Source: Limonium bicolor
Taxonomy: Eukaryota > Streptophyta > Magnoliopsida > Caryophyllales > Plumbaginaceae
NCBI GenBank assembly: GCA_023374045.1
Contig: CM041778.1
Location: forward strand, 365,464,831 to 365,528,830
Direction of reading: 5' to 3'
Length of the DNA: 64,000 nucleotides
Every line of letters begins with the position of its first letter. Positions within the stretch are counted from its first letter, which is position 1. The translations under genes and the position numbers were made by a program. Positions 11,831 to 25,700 of the stretch are shown one piece after another. The notes beneath the pieces were generated by a model. It did not search any database. It saw only the letters and a program-made list of their open reading frames with translations, and was not told the origin of the DNA.

Positions 11831-11982
11831 ATTGCTGGAAGAAATTAAATAACATAAATTAATAGAAATGAAATAAACAACAAACTAGAAAGTATAAACA
11901 AAATATTAACAGAATTAAGAAAACAGAATATTATAATATAACAGGTGAATTATCCGGGGCTTAGGGACTAGAATAAATCAAG

Positions 11983-12000
11983 TCCCCGGCAACGGCGCCA
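11983..12000 (-). other. Primer-binding site, tRNA-Asp type
   Basis: The minus strand reads TGGCGCCGTTGCCGGGGA, the complement of the 3' end of plant tRNA-Asp. It starts three bases after the LTR end (TCTGCA). tRNA-Asp priming is usual for Athila elements. Confidence 0.92.
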
Positions 12001-12003
12001 TTT

Positions 12004-13434
12004 TGCAGACAGAATAATGAGAGAGGTTGGAACTGGTGTATCTTAAACAATTGAGAAAGAAATTAATAACTCAAATATCCTTCGGGCTGCAAACAAAACC
12101 CGGTCGCAGTAGTATAGAAGACAAAAGCGGCCGGGGTCAAACCGTGGGACTTATAGCGAAATAATATAGTACCTAAGCTTGTCACAAAAAGGGGGGATAA
12201 TTGACTTGTTTTTGTAAAGTAAAACGACAGATAAAATTAACTGAGTGGAAGATAATATATAAACGGGACTCCGGGTTCAGGTTTATATAATCGGCTAATT
12301 ATGCTATCCTTACCGATTAATTATAATAGGTTGTGCAAAAAATTCCTGTATTATCTTTAAAGACTTAAATCCTAGACTTGAAAGACTCGTTTACCAGAAA
12401 ATGCTCAATCTAATCTAGATTTGAGCAAAACACATGTAAACGGATTAAGTGCGAGGAATTATATTTTGCAATCTGAAAATACTAACTTATTTAATCAAAA
12501 TAAGTTTTCCACAGATTTACGATTAATTAACCGTCTATTTATCACTACTCTGATCAAATAGACTTTGTACAGCATTTTAATAAATTCGATGAAATTTATA
12601 AAAAGGCGAGAGATAAACTTTAATCGTAACAAACTGTATTTAATTAAAACGGTTAAAAATATAGATTACATAATTAAAACAAACTATAATTACAACCTTC
12701 ACCCAGAGTAAATCCTCTTAGCCCAACATAATTAAAAAGATAGAATAAGAAAGTAAAAGAAATCATCTAGGGGGAAGTAATTAATTCAGCTCCTTAATAA
12801 TGCTAATATTTGGACAGAGTGGACAGAACAACGGTATGGAAATGGAATGTTTTTATGGGATGAGATGATTGTGAGGATTTATGTGGACATTATGTAGATG
12901 AGATGTATGATTTTTGGAGAGAAAATGGTGATTTATGGAGAAAAAATGGCATTAGTTTAGGGGTGGAATGAGATATGGATTAATGGAGGGTATAGGTGTA
13001 TTATAGTGAAAAATGGGGTAGAAATGAGGGGGTGTCGGGTCTGTGAAAAGATAAAATATAATTATCTTTTCACACCATGCGATGACCTGTACGCTGGCAA
13101 TTTATGCGTGTCGGACCACTGTCCGGACCATACTGGTCCGGACATGTCGATCTTTTCTACGGTGGTGCGCTGGCATGTATTGGTCGAACCAAAGTTCAAT
13201 TGCCTCTAAAATGTTCGTTTTAGCTCTGATTTGAGATCCGTCTGCGCCTATGCGTTCGTCTCTTCGTCTACTTTGCTCCATAGCTTGGTTTCCTATGTTT
13301 AACAATAAATTTGTGAGAAAACAATAAAACATAAACTAGAGGAAAAACTAAGAAAAGTGGAGAAATGAGCAAGAAAAGTGCTAATATAATATATGTAATA
13401 CACTCATAAAACATGTTCATTTGGACACTTATCG
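12004..13434 (-). repeat. 5' LTR of the Athila-lineage element
   Basis: About 1431 bp. In the coding direction it begins CGATAAGTGTCCAAATGA (TG expected, changed to CG) and ends GTCTGCA. Both ends and several internal blocks match the solo LTR at 39545-41245. It contains a perfect 10-bp stem, GTCCGGACCA and TGGTCCGGAC with loop TAC, at 13121-13143, and the block CGTTCGTCTCTTCGTCTAC (13252-13270) which recurs in the hairpins at 54.5 and 59.1 kb. Confidence 0.88.
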
Positions 13435-13439
13435 GACGA

Positions 13440-14135
13440 GCATGTGAAAACCAATTTTAGGGTGCTAGGTCGCAAACACCTATCTTAGAGAAGGTAATGA
13501 ATATACCTATTAATAAAGGAACCCACAAAACCTAGAGAACCCTCTAGGGCCATTCTAACACTAAGGTTAAGAATTGGCAGCCTAGTTACTCCAACTTAAA
13601 TTACCGGGACTAAGAGTGCGATAACCACCGGGTACAAACACTACGAGTGCACTAAATGAGACATGGGACGACCACACTCCTAGGAGCTTGTGGGCCTGAC
13701 GAAACTTACTTTAAGTTAGTTAGGTAAGTAGTAATGTATCAGTATGGTACCCTATGTATGTAAACGAGTTGTGTAAGGACCCAAGAGGTAATCAACTCTG
13801 TGTCTAAGTCAGAGATTGGAATCCTGACTAGGTAAACCATGAATTGACGAGAGAGATCTCAGTCAAACCAACAAGGTTGGGGAAATCAAGAATAGCTTGA
13901 TAGTAAAACGACATAAGGTCGTAACTCCACAGAGTAGAAGTTAGAGTACAAGTTTCAGAGATTTTCGTAAACGAGGAAGCCAAGGCCAATTAATGGTAAA
14001 GGCAAGGAGAACCCATGGGAGAAAACTTTGTAATACTATAGATGCTACCCAAAAAGGGGGCACAAGAAAGAGTTATATTATGCGCTGAGGGCGCAGCGAT
14101 GATGTCGCATTAAGTAATAATAACCACATGCTCAA
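13440..14135 (+). mobile_element. Internal remnant of element D, left part
   Basis: No gene is seen. By position this is the internal region of the old element whose 3' LTR is D. It is cut off on the left by the Athila LTR and separated from 18706-21235 by solo LTR A. The CTCAA at 14131-14135 is the left target duplication of A. Confidence 0.5.
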
Positions 14136-17100
14136 TGTAACACCCCATCCAACAATAACACACTTACAATAAACTGCAGCGGAAAACAACCTCATCACAT
14201 TACTTATCTCGTTGGTGTTACACGCCGTTAGCCACCCACGTGGCTAACAAGGCTAATACATACACATTGTACCGGTCTGATGGGCTAAAATTCCCGAGCG
14301 ACTACACCTTACTATCCCTTTCCATTAACACAACAACAACATACACCTTCCAACTATACCGAGTATTTATAACTAATGCCGATAACAATTTCGGTCTTAC
14401 TAACGCCTACTGTATATATACAACATAAACGATTACCCATGTACAATGACTACCCCGTCCTACTCTCGAACGGCTTCCAGCTCCTTGTACCTGAAATAGG
14501 AAAAGAAGAGAAAGGGTGGCCCCCAGGGGCTCAGCACCTTTGCTGGTATGGTAATCCCGCAGCCCAACATGCTACCGGCCACGCACAACTAATTGTCGTC
14601 TTAGCATGCGATTGATTATATTTAAATCATGCATGCAACTGTAAACACACACACATAACATTTCACCTCAATGGGCTCAACAAACGGATAATACATCCTT
14701 ACTTGATAAGTCACTCATGGTATTCATTATCCCTAGAGTGTTCCTCCTCTGATGGAGCTACTTCCTTAATAGACGACACTTACCCTTAAATCGGGTTATC
14801 CTTAAACGCCTCTATATCACAAACTGGGATTCATTTCCATGATCCACAACTCCATATCTTACAACATATAACATTCCTCACATAACAAAACATAACACAC
14901 TTTTCACGTTTCGACGTGCACATGATAACATCGCAATAGGAATTGCATTACAACAAACATCACATAACATAACGGGAACGGTCCTCTTAGGAACCGACCC
15001 AAAACATAGTTAATTCACTGGTGAGCCTAGAGAATGGTGTCACCCTCATGGTAAGCTCGTTATACAATAACAACAACACTCATTACCGTCCTAATAGTCG
15101 GACGAGTAAACTTAAGTTAAGATGGTTCGGGTTTGGAGGGACCGAACACACCACACAACACATGTTCCCCCTAAACCGATCATAAGTCAGAATAGCTAAG
15201 CTTTGGAATAAGCTAATGGGAGATCATAACCCGTGAGGGAACAACCATAACAAAGAGAAGGGTTAAAGCTAAGAAGGATACCCACTCCCAAACAACGCGC
15301 GACCGGCCAAACCGGATTCCTCACCACTGTTAGTACATACTTACCATTAAATATTAGTTAGAACCCCATTATGGAGTCTATCACATCTACACGTCATACA
15401 GTATTACAACTGTGTTAGACACACAAGGGAGATCCCTACATTGACATACACATATCACACAATTAACGCACGCATAGCCGTGGTTAGTACGTCCCATGGT
15501 TCGGGTCGTTTACTCCGAATACCGAACTCTCATGTGATCCTAGACTCAGTCAACTAAGGTTAACACTTCCGAGGTTACATGGTATCGGAGTTGTACACGC
15601 CACATAAATGAATTACTGTAAACTCATTACATGTTTAATCTTACAACGTGGCAAACATACTGAAAAACACATTGGCATACAAGCCGGTTGTAATCCGGTA
15701 GGACACAGGTTTGCAAGAAAACCATACCTGTCACCGGAGTCCACTTTATCATGTCCACTTATGTTCCTCGAGCATTCTCGAACAACTGATAACATTACAT
15801 GTATTTTTATTAACATCGGGGTAACATGATGTTTAAAGTCTATGCTTATAACTTTTCCCCGTTAACTTAGTTAAATAACTTGACATTTTTAACTTGTTTT
15901 ACTCTCACATTCTAATACAACTTTTCACCCACTTAATTGTCATTGAAACTCACCTAACATGTGCTTAACAACTTTATAAACATCATTACCTATCAATCCC
16001 AATCATTACATATCATTTATAACCATAAAAACATTTTTGGTCCGACCGACCTTACCGACCGACCTTGCACAAGGTCCGTCCATTCCAGAACACTTCACCG
16101 TCAAAATTTTCTACTCCGACCGACCTTGTAAGTTCGGTCGCATGTTCGGTCGATTCCAGAAACTTAATCCGTACAGAAAATACAAGCCCGACCGACCTTG
16201 CAAGTCCGGTCCCCAAGGTCGGTCCATTCCAGAAACTAATTCTCGCAGGGTAAAACTGGCTCGACCGAACTTGCAAGTTCGGTCGCAAGTTCGGTCTGCC
16301 CCAGACCCTTGTTTTCCTTTTCTCATTCAACTCCAAACTTCACCCCATATATCCTAGTACACCCTAACCTCATTTGGGCACTTCAAACACACCTTTAGCC
16401 ATGTACTAAACTCTCTAAATCACACACCAAAACCATCTTATCATTCACAAATTCCTTACAAAATTCTTAGCACTTGGAATGTTTCCTCCTTAAGATTCCT
16501 AAGTGGTATTTCACCAATAATGACCACTTATACCAAGGTGTTCCTCTACACCTTAACCTCATCTCTCAAACTTCTTTTCTTACTAACTAAACCTCCTTTT
16601 TCACATCTTACCTAAACATCACTTATTCCTTGGATATCAACATTACCTAAACCTTAAACAAACTTCTCCAAGACTTAAATACATTCTCAAAACACACATT
16701 GAATTCCTAGAACTTCCAAGATAACACCTAATCCTTGCATCACTCTAATCACCTTAATACATGTTTTCTTCCCAAGTAAAACATTTGTTCACCTTTAACA
16801 CTTCCTAGTTCACCAAAACTTACTTAAAACACTTAGAACTTCTTACACATTTTCCAAATTTTGCCATAGCTTCTCTTGTATATAACTCACATCCAAACAC
16901 TTAGGTTTTACCTTATTTCATTCAAGAACACCTAAAATCCATCAAACACATTTTTATACACAAACTTCACACATTTAGCACTACATCACAATATAGTGCA
17001 TAACTTAAATTGCTTGGCACTTAGGCCCTTAAATAACATGGCTTTAGGCCCTTAAATTGCATAAACCTTAAACACTGAATTTCCCACATAAATAATGCCT

Positions 17101-18700
17101 TTGACCTGCAAATACACCAACAATACATATGCCCTTAATAAACTCCTTGAGAGCATTTTACTCGCTCATTTGCCATTGGCTCCTTAGGTATTTTATTAAG
17201 CAAATCAAGCTCATTTTCCTAAGACATTTAAACTACATTGAGATAGTTTGTTTACCGCTTTTTCCTCACAACTTCTTTCTTGTTTCCTTGTAAAACCGGT
17301 GGGATGTTTGGTTGTTTGTCAACTTCTAAACAATGTACACATAATAGAATGAGTATTCAAGCATCATGCTTCATCTCATTGTAAACCCTAGTTACATATA
17401 TTGTTTAAGGTATTAAAATGATTGTTTTACCTTGGAATGGAAAGAGAGCTTGAATAAGTATCAAGAGAGGACTCCTCCTAGCCCTTGGAAGATTCAAATG
17501 AAGCTAAAACAAGACAAGAGAAGACACCATTACAAGGTGTGCATTTTCGGTCAACACCAAAAATGAAGGAAATGGAGTTTTCTTTGGTTTTTCCTTACCT
17601 TGAAGCAAAGGTGATCAACAAGGCATAAAAATATAAGCTCAAGCTCCTTCAATGGTGAATCTCCATGGCACTGAAATGAAGCTTTTGATGATTTGAAAAG
17701 ATAGAAGTGAAGAGCTTGGTCTAACTAAGACAAATATGGTCTTAGAATTTGATTTGGAGCATTAATGAACATTTGGTGAGCAATTGAAGTTAGAGAAGAG
17801 AGGGGCTGTAGCAAGCTCGGTTCTGGTTGGGAGAATAGAGGAAGAACACGGTGGGAAGGCAAGGAAATGAAGAGGATAGGTGAGAGGTCTCACTTTTGCA
17901 AGATATTAAGCTTAAAAGCAAATAGTAACTTTACTTTATTTCTTTTTCTTTTCTTTAGTTGGATGACTAGGTTGGTGACTCCCCACCTTAAAAACCGTGG
18001 CCCCTTCAATATATAACATATATATGGCCTTTGTTGACCAATTAAACAACTTATGTTGACTTATAACTTAAACTAGCACTATTTGAGCACTATTCACAAA
18101 ACAAGGCACATATTTGTGAAATTTTTGATTTCCCATTGATATAGACTTCCAAATGTGATACTATATAGTACACATGTTAATTAAAGAGTAATGATGGACA
18201 TTTAGCCATTCAAAACTCATTTACAAGACAATTTTTCAAAAACGTGCTTTAAGACTCCTTAAAGTACTTTTTGTGTTTTAACTTGTTTTCAAGCTTGGTT
18301 TCTTTGGTAATTGATTTAATATGTTCATTAACATATTTATAAGGTATAGGTATGACCATTAGGTCTTATACAAATTCATCCCAAGCTTAGAGCACATTTT
18401 GCTCATATTGACTTTAAGGTATTTTCTTGTGTTTTATTTGGTTTAACTGCCCACCAAGGTTTCCTAAGGACTTATTTAGCCTTATTAAATCATAATTGAA
18501 TATTATTAAGTCTTGGTAGGCTCTTTGGGTCCTAACCAAGTTCACTCATAGCTTAGAGCATGTTTTTGCTCAAACTGTGTCTTAATGCTTATTGCATTTA
18601 CTATGGTCTAAATTGTTCACTGATGTTACTAAGGCACTTTTTAGCCTTTACATACCATAGTTTGATATTTAAACCACATATCAAGGTTTGGGGTATTTCA
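14136..18700 (-). mobile_element. Solo LTR A (4.6 kb, chromovirus type)
   Basis: On the plus strand it runs from TGTAACACCCC to GGGGTATTTCA and is flanked by the perfect 5-bp duplication CTCAA (14131-14135 and 18701-18705), so it is a solo LTR left by LTR-LTR recombination. By comparison with the intact chromovirus the coding direction is minus. It is the same family as LTR B, in inverted orientation, and more distantly LTR E. It has no coding capacity. Near its 3' end is a hairpin GAGCCCC...GGGGGCC followed by a pyrimidine stretch and CAGGTAC (minus strand, about 14550-14485). Confidence 0.92.
16037..16305. repeat. Hairpin-motif array in LTR A
   Basis: Four units of about 80 bases. Each has GACCGACCTTG or GACCGAACTTG paired with an inverted CAAGTTCGGTC or AAGGTCGGTC, followed by a shared CATTCCAGAA-type spacer. 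The stems use the core CCGAC/TTCGGTC, unlike the GTCCGGGAC core used in B and E at the same place. Confidence 0.8.
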
Positions 18701-20544
18701 CTCAAGCCATAAAACGTTAGTACGTTAGTACCAATTAGGGTTGAACGGAAAACGTATGCCAAGTTAAAACCCATAGTCGTATTGTATGATTACAATAGAC
18801 GAAGGGCAAGGGCTAGCATTTGAGGAGATACTTTAAGTTGGAGATTAATTACTCCAAGCAAACCGCAATAGCGGATAACCGTCTAATCGACTAGTACATG
18901 GTGCGCAACAAGACGACCATTATAACGACTATTAACCAAATTATGTGGTGAGAAGCAGAACGATGAAGATCAGATAAACCAATGGATTCCTCTAATTGAG
19001 AGCAGGGATGAACCATATGTGTGTAGTAAAATACCAACACACAACGGATACGAGTCCACACTAATAAAAGAGGACCTACAAGGTACCTAATGAACGAACT
19101 CATCCCAGAGAGAAATAACTTGGAGTCATGAGGCACCAATTAGTTGCGCATATCAGACTCATCTTGACATTTTAGAGACAACCACTGCAAGCACCAGGTG
19201 CTAGAGCATAGCTCGATAACCCTTACACCGAAGGTTAGTTCGGTAGGGTAGAATGAACTCTTGGGAACACACCGTGAGCATGTATAGAAGTTAGTGTGAC
19301 TGAATAAGAAGCTAGTCGGAATAATTAGCATGTGTGACATTGATACCACGCAGCAATATTTTTCCTCCATTCCCATGATTATGGAAGACCGTGTAGAAAA
19401 CACCGTCACATGGAGTTGAAACCGGCATGAAACTGCTACTTAAAAGGGTAAACTAACCCTAAAGTAGTTGGGCGTACTGCTTGCGGAGCGAGTGGGCCCA
19501 TACTGCTTAGGTTTGACATACCTAGCAGGGTTGGGAAAACAAATGATGTGTTTACATCTCCCGATCAAACTGTATATGAATATACATACACCTAACCAAG
19601 ATAGGCAGTATAGCCAGAGTGGCTAAAGCCCGACCCTAGAGAAAAGGGGTAATGTAATATGTAGCACATTAGTGCACGAATATTCCACATGAGTGGAACA
19701 TCTTGAACTTATTACTTTAAGATGATATATTTGTAGATTACGTGGGCGTAATCCCTTTTAAGGGGGGTAGAGCGATTTCACGCGCTTAAAATATACCGTA
19801 CGTAGGAGTACGTAGCGTATGGTACACATGCTGCAAACTATTATTGTACGTAGAGTACAAGTATTATGATTGTGTTATATTACTTGATGTAATATTGTGA
19901 CGTATAATATGTATGAACATATATATATTTTAGTTCGTATTAGTGATGGCAAATAGGAAAGGGAGAATAGATAAGAGTGTTTATACCCTAGTTCCGATTA
20001 TTTACGTAAACATTGCGAACATTAGTCACATAACGCCTAGCTTGTTAGCTCTGAAGTGAAAATTCAAGTAGGACTATTTTGTAGCTCCGATGAGATATTT
20101 CAGATAGAAGGAGTAGAAAGCTCTGTACTATGTGATTTGTGACTCGGTATGAAACCGATTATTGTAATGCGATGAGTGAATCGGCATGAGACCGATGTGT
20201 AACCTAGTGGAAGTAAATCCTCTAGGAGTTGTATGAAAAATTGTAAGTCAAAGGAACTTGGTTCATGGTTAGATTTATTACACTAGTTGACTTGTGTATC
20301 TATTGAACACAAGATGACAAATATCAAGAGGAAATAAGATTATAAATGGTTAAATAATTAATTGATTGAAATTGACGTGGGAAGTCGAACTTGATCCTGG
20401 TCAGATAAAGGGAAACCGAACATAAATTAGGGTGAGATATAGTTCAACACTAACGCTGACCACGTCGGGGTTGAATGACTCTCGAAACTTCCTACAAGTG
20501 GACACAGATATGAATAGAAATTGAGATTTAGGGAGTCACTCAAA

Positions 20545-20735
20545 GAGCCGTGGACCATGGAGTTCTTCGTCATTATACCGGTGTGTCTGCGAGTGACACC
20601 ACCCAAGGAGCCGTGGACCGCAGAGTCCTTTGTCATTAGACCGGTGTGTCTATGAGTGATTAGGGGAAATTAGGTGATACTATCCGAGGAGCCGTGGACC
20701 GCAGTGCCCTTCGTTATTAAACCGGTGTGTCCACG
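20545..20735. repeat. Three imperfect tandem units with GAGCCGTGGACC
   Basis: Units start at about 20545, 20608 and 20688. Each goes from GAGCCGTGGACC through a TTCGTCATTA-like stretch to ACCGGTGTGTC. Spacing is 63 and 80 bases. The unit contains a weak dyad. No function assigned. Confidence 0.8.
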
Positions 20736-20945
20736 GGTAGTTGACGTTGGTTAGCATGGGGTTGGGGATCGTCAAGTCCTGGTCTTTAAGACTGCTTCCC
20801 CGTGATTGCCATCGTTAAGTATATGTGCACACATACACGCGGTCCACGCGGAGTGATGTGTGGGTATCCTCGCGAGATACTAACATATAGATAGGGATGC
20901 GTGGAGTATCCCTTGCGAAACACCTTTGAGTACTTCTGGTTGGTT

Positions 20946-21050
20946 TTTGCACCTTGTCTAGTGCTGTGTATGAATGAGTTTTGCACCTTGTCTAGTGTTG
21001 TGTATGAATGAGTTTTGCACCTTGTTTAGTGCTGTGTTATGAATGATATT
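20946..21050. repeat. Three 34-bp tandem units with TTGCACCTTG
   Basis: TTTGCACCTTGTCTAGTGCT followed by GTGTATGAATGAG, starting at about 20947, 20980 and 21014. Nearly identical units imply recent expansion compared with the surrounding decayed sequence. Confidence 0.85.
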
Positions 21051-21218
21051 ATGTCATGAGTTTCGGCTATTTATAATGTGCTATATCAATTATGATACAT
21101 ATAGACTAGGTTTTAACCTAGTCGGATGTACTCCCAAGCGATGGTCTGTTGTGATTACTTAGTGGAACTGGATTCCTTAGGTGAACTGAATATGAATAAG
21201 GACTTCGGGATGAAGCCT

Positions 21219-21235
21219 TATTAAGGGGAGTAGAT
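21219..21235 (+). other. Polypurine tract of element D
   Basis: TATTAAGGGGAGTAGAT lies directly against the LTR start TGAAATACCCC at 21236. The pattern TTAAGGGGRGTAGA next to an LTR is typical of Del/Tekay chromoviruses. It shows that D is a 3' LTR on the plus strand. Confidence 0.82.
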
Positions 21236-22713
21236 TGAAATACCCCTAACCTTAAAAAATTAACTAAATGATCTATTAATTATCTAAGAAGATTAATAAT
21301 CATCTTAATACCATTGGGGAACAATCTAAGATCCCAACAAGGCAAAAACATGTCTTAAGATCGGTAAAGCCAAAAATGTGCTTTAAGACACCATAGAGAT
21401 TGTATGACCTCAATTAGGATCCAAAGTGGATTCATAAGTATTATAATGAGTAATGAACATTATAAAACTATTCTCAAAGGAAACCAAGCTCAAAAACATG
21501 TTCTAACACAAATTGTGCTTTAAAACTCCTTAAAGCACGTTTTTGAGAAAATTGACTTTCTGAGTGGGTTTTGAGTGGTGTTAGGCATTGGATTATATCT
21601 TGATATAATAATGTACTATAATGTACCATATTAGAAGGTCTAATTCCAAGATTTTCAAAAAAATCACAAATATGGCATCCATTTATGAATAGTAACCGAA
21701 ATAATGCATTTTTAAGTAATGTTGACCAAGCCTAGTCAATGGCCAAGACTTGACCAGCCTTATCTATATGGAGGTGGCAGAATTTAAGGAGGAGGACAGC
21801 ACATTAAGCTTAGGCAAAATATCTTGCCAATTTAGTGAATCATCACTTTACTATTCCATTTCTTACTTTTTATTCCTTAAAACACAAAATCTTGCTTTCT
21901 CTTTCCTCTTGTCCCATTCCAGCCAAGTACCTAGCATATTCAGACCCTCTCAAGCTGTGTTATTGAGTACTCAAGGGAAATCTAACTCATTCCCACCTAA
22001 GGTAATGGTTTAAGTCATATTTTAGCTCTTTTTCTTCATCTTTTCATTACCTACACATGGAGCTAATGATATATCACTTTCCATGGCTCAATCTCAGTGT
22101 TTTAAACCTTGATCAAAGGCTATTCTCGGCTGAAGCAACCCTTGGAACAAAGTGGTCAAAATTTCCATTTTAAGGTAAAAACATACCTTAAGGCTTTCCT
22201 TTCTCCATCCGGTTTTCTTTGCTTGATTTCCATGAGATTATACACTCATAATCTTCCCATTATCATGTTGTCTCAGTGTGTTAACCCCTTGGAGCAAGAG
22301 TGGCCGAAAACAAGAAGGAAATTCATACTTTACGGCATTTTGCCAAGGTAAAACCTATTACCATAGCACCTTGATGTCTTCTTAGTATTCCCCATGTTTT
22401 TATGGTGATTTTAACACCATTTGGTGTTTTAAAAACAGGCCGATAAGACCTTGTTTATTCCTTACCATTTTAAGGTAAATTTTACCTTAAATCTAGCATT
22501 AAATTGTTCCTTATGATTAACTCATGCTTGGAGTGTAATCATATCTTGTTTGCTGTCTAAAACATGTATATGAGCTGTGGAGAATTTTTCCTCAAGTTTC
22601 TGTGGGCATATAAGGGCTTTAAGCTACTTAAACTAAGGTATAATATCTTAATATCATATATGAAATACCCTAAACCTTGATATGTTGTTAAACATTTAGA
22701 CTATGGTATTTAA

Positions 22714-25700
22714 TGAAATACCCCTAAATTAATTTAAATTAATTTAGGGGATTTCTTTTATTAAACCATAAATAATACTATTAATATTAAATTATGGTAT
22801 GGAATTATGAATATTAAATTATTATATGGAATTGTGAAATTTATTTAGGGGTTTTCTCCTATTTAACCCTAATTATTATACATTATTATATAGTATTGTG
22901 AATTTAATAATAAGATTTATAAGTCAATAAATCTTGGGAAAATTTCTAAACACTCCAAATATATTATAAAGATTTTAGGAAGTGTTGGAACATTGTTTTG
23001 AAACATAAAAGTCAATATAAAATTCTAGAAACCTTAAAGCTTATTAAGCCTTGCTAGAGTTGACTTTTTGAGAATGGTCAAACCAGGCCATGAAACCTAT
23101 ACCAATAAATAGGTTATGAAAAACCATGAAGATCGATAAAAAGAACGTTAAAAACGGATCATCCTAGCCAAAGTTATGATAAATTGAAGTTTAGAGCCAA
23201 AATTTTGAAGGATGCTGACGTGTCCAGGGCTAGGGACACGTGTCGCGCCCAGTCAGCATCCAGGTTACTTAATCGGTTGAGTTTCCAGCAGTTTGGGCAT
23301 GTCATAGGTCGATCTTTAGACGCCTATATCTTTTTCTCTACTCCACCATTTGGTATGCCGTTTGTTTCATTCGATTCTCCTATCTTTCCTCTTTCCAACC
23401 ATTACTCACACACCATCTAACTCCTTCTACAATGATCGGAAAGTTGTTCCAAAGTTGCCTCCTCGCTAGTTCGTAACCCAGAATTCCGGTTTTTCCTGAG
23501 ATCGGGTAAACTTCGTCACGCCATAACTTCTTCATTTCTCATCCAAATTTCGTGTTCTTTAGCTTGTGTTGAAGATCTCTAATCCCTCTATAACTTTCAT
23601 GTTGATGGCCAAGGCTGATTCGCACTGGTTTGGGGGATAAATCTGTCTAAAGTTGCCTACTCGATCACGGTGGAAAATCTGCCCAGTTCATCCCGAAACC
23701 AACTAGGTAAACACCGATCTTGTGAGATCTGTAACTTTCTCCCTAGTTCATCAAAGTCAATGATTCTTCCACTAACATCTAGAGTTACATGTCTAGTTTG
23801 GATTGTGATAGGTTACATGAATCAAATCTCTTTTAGTTGGTGCGAGTTGATTCGAGAAGTGGCATACCTGAACCGCACATAAAATAACGTTTTCCAGAAT
23901 TCTCGATTTGGATTCTCCTCGTTAATGCAATTCCGGTGAGTTTCTGATCAAATTGCTCCGTTGTTGCCAATCTTAACTTCATTTTCGACCAAACCCACGT
24001 AGCAATTTATTCAATTATGCATTATATTGAGAGGAATTGGCGAAATCGAATTCGTAAACCCGAAACTCGACCTAACTTGAACCCAGAATGAATCTTTCGT
24101 AATACTGCATGATATTTGGGGAAATCGGTGTCAATAGATGCGTCTTGGAATTTCGAATTCAATGGAACAAGAACCACTCGATTTGGTTCTGTGGATTGAG
24201 AGAAACCGGTAAATTAGTACTCGGAATCGAGTTGAGTTCGATGATGAACTCGACATTCAGGAGCCGTCCGATCTCAGTTAAAAGAAACGGACGGCCACGA
24301 TTAAAACGTTTCAAAATATAAGTATAAGTTTTTATATTATTTTCAGAAATAAGCCCTAACTTGCTAGATTTATTTAATGGCCTTCCCGAATGTATTTTGA
24401 CTTAAAATTTTAACCATAGATTCCTTATAAAGTCTAGTTTATTTTGATGTAAATTAATTTGGGTTTTGAGTTTTTAACATAAGTTATGATTTTTGCAAGT
24501 TACGAGTATTATGGAATTCTTTGGGTAATTTCAAAAAGATTTTTTTATTAAAATTTTATAATGTCTCTGTTCTAGTTATTATCTATTATTTGGGATTTTG
24601 GCAAGTGTAAATAGGTTTTTTTGTTTATGGAATTTTCATAAGAATAACTTATAACATATGGTTTTTAATATAACAAAATTAAAGTATGGTTTGTCAAGCT
24701 TTATAGGTTGGGGAAAATATAATAAGACTAAACTAACATTTAATACAGAATGTTAATAAATATTTTTGGGTGTAAACTTTTAAGTGAAGTAAATATATAT
24801 AGATGTACGTATATATAAACGAAATAAAATAGTAACTTAGGTTAAATCAAGGAACTAAATTAATCTACATTTATATTAATTATATAATATGGAAGTTAAT
24901 ATACTTAATTGAAACTAAGGAAAATACCTTATTTTATAAACCATATATTGGATGTAGCTATGTGTAAAAGTTAGTATAAATAATTAAGTGCAATAAAACT
25001 ACACAAGGAATGTCTTGAATAAATCCTAATATATATACACATAAAAAGAAACTACATAAATAAAAGAAATAAAATACCTTATAGAAATAATATGAAGGAA
25101 TTAATGAGATAAACTAAACCTCTACATAATACTAATAAAAATATTATATGAGGCGGTATTAAATTAAGATTATTAAACTTAAGGAGTTATCTTTGAATTT
25201 CTAAGATTTATATAAACCGTATTAAAATACATGTATAGTATTAGTCAACGACCATAATGTAAGTCTATAATTGGGTTAAGTAATTAATAAGTTAAAACTT
25301 AGGAAAAATTGTGATTAGATTACATAAAATGTTACACAAATAGATCTTATTCTATAATTAATGATAAATAAATGTAATACTTTTACATCTAAATGTTCTT
25401 AATATATAAACAATAATAAAGTAAATAAAATACTTTTACATATGAATGTGAGGTGGATTAGTAAGTCTAGATTTAATCATTTCTTAACATTTAAGGTATT
25501 GAAATATAACTTAATGTTTTAAGTTAAAATCATTAAAAGGATTATGATATAAAACTACATTAAACTATGATTTGGAAATTTATCTAAATAATAATCCTTA
25601 AGTTTCTTGGCATTAGATAAGCCATATGAAATACATTTATAACATTAATTACCAATACTTAGGATGTGAGTCTACAATTAAGTGAGGTATTTAGTAGTTA

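Larger units (their letters stand above)
1..13434 (-). mobile_element. Athila-lineage Ty3/gypsy element, 5' part, interrupted by a chromovirus
   Basis: Read on the minus strand the order is 5' LTR (13434-12004), tRNA-Asp primer-binding site (12000-11983), AT-rich leader, gag and the start of the protease, which runs off the window at position 1. The lineage call rests on three things: the tRNA-Asp-type primer site, the gag/protease junction motif AISLRSGREL, and the protease motif DMGASIN, all typical of Athila. The element was split in gag by a complete chromovirus (2014-11142). The base next to the LTR at 13435-13439 is GACGA; the matching duplication would lie left of the window. The gag is broken, so this copy is not autonomous. 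Confidence 0.85.
18706..21218 (+). mobile_element. Internal remnant of element D, right part
   Basis: 2.5 kb between solo LTR A and the 3' LTR D. I find no recognisable gag or pol motif in any frame; the open frames at 18891-19409 (minus) have no known motif. It holds two tandem repeats (20545-20735 and 20946-21050). The end reads GGACTTCGGGATGAAGCC, the usual sequence just before a chromovirus polypurine tract. Either the coding region is very decayed or the element was a non-coding derivative. Confidence 0.6.

Noticed and set aside
8870..12000. tRNA-like sequences (tRNA-Met and tRNA-Asp 3' ends)
   Set aside because: Only 15-18 bases are present and both lie directly after LTRs, so they are primer-binding sites, not tRNA genes.
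18891..19409. Two adjacent minus-strand open frames in the D internal region
   Set aside because: No recognisable motif and composition like the surrounding non-coding sequence.
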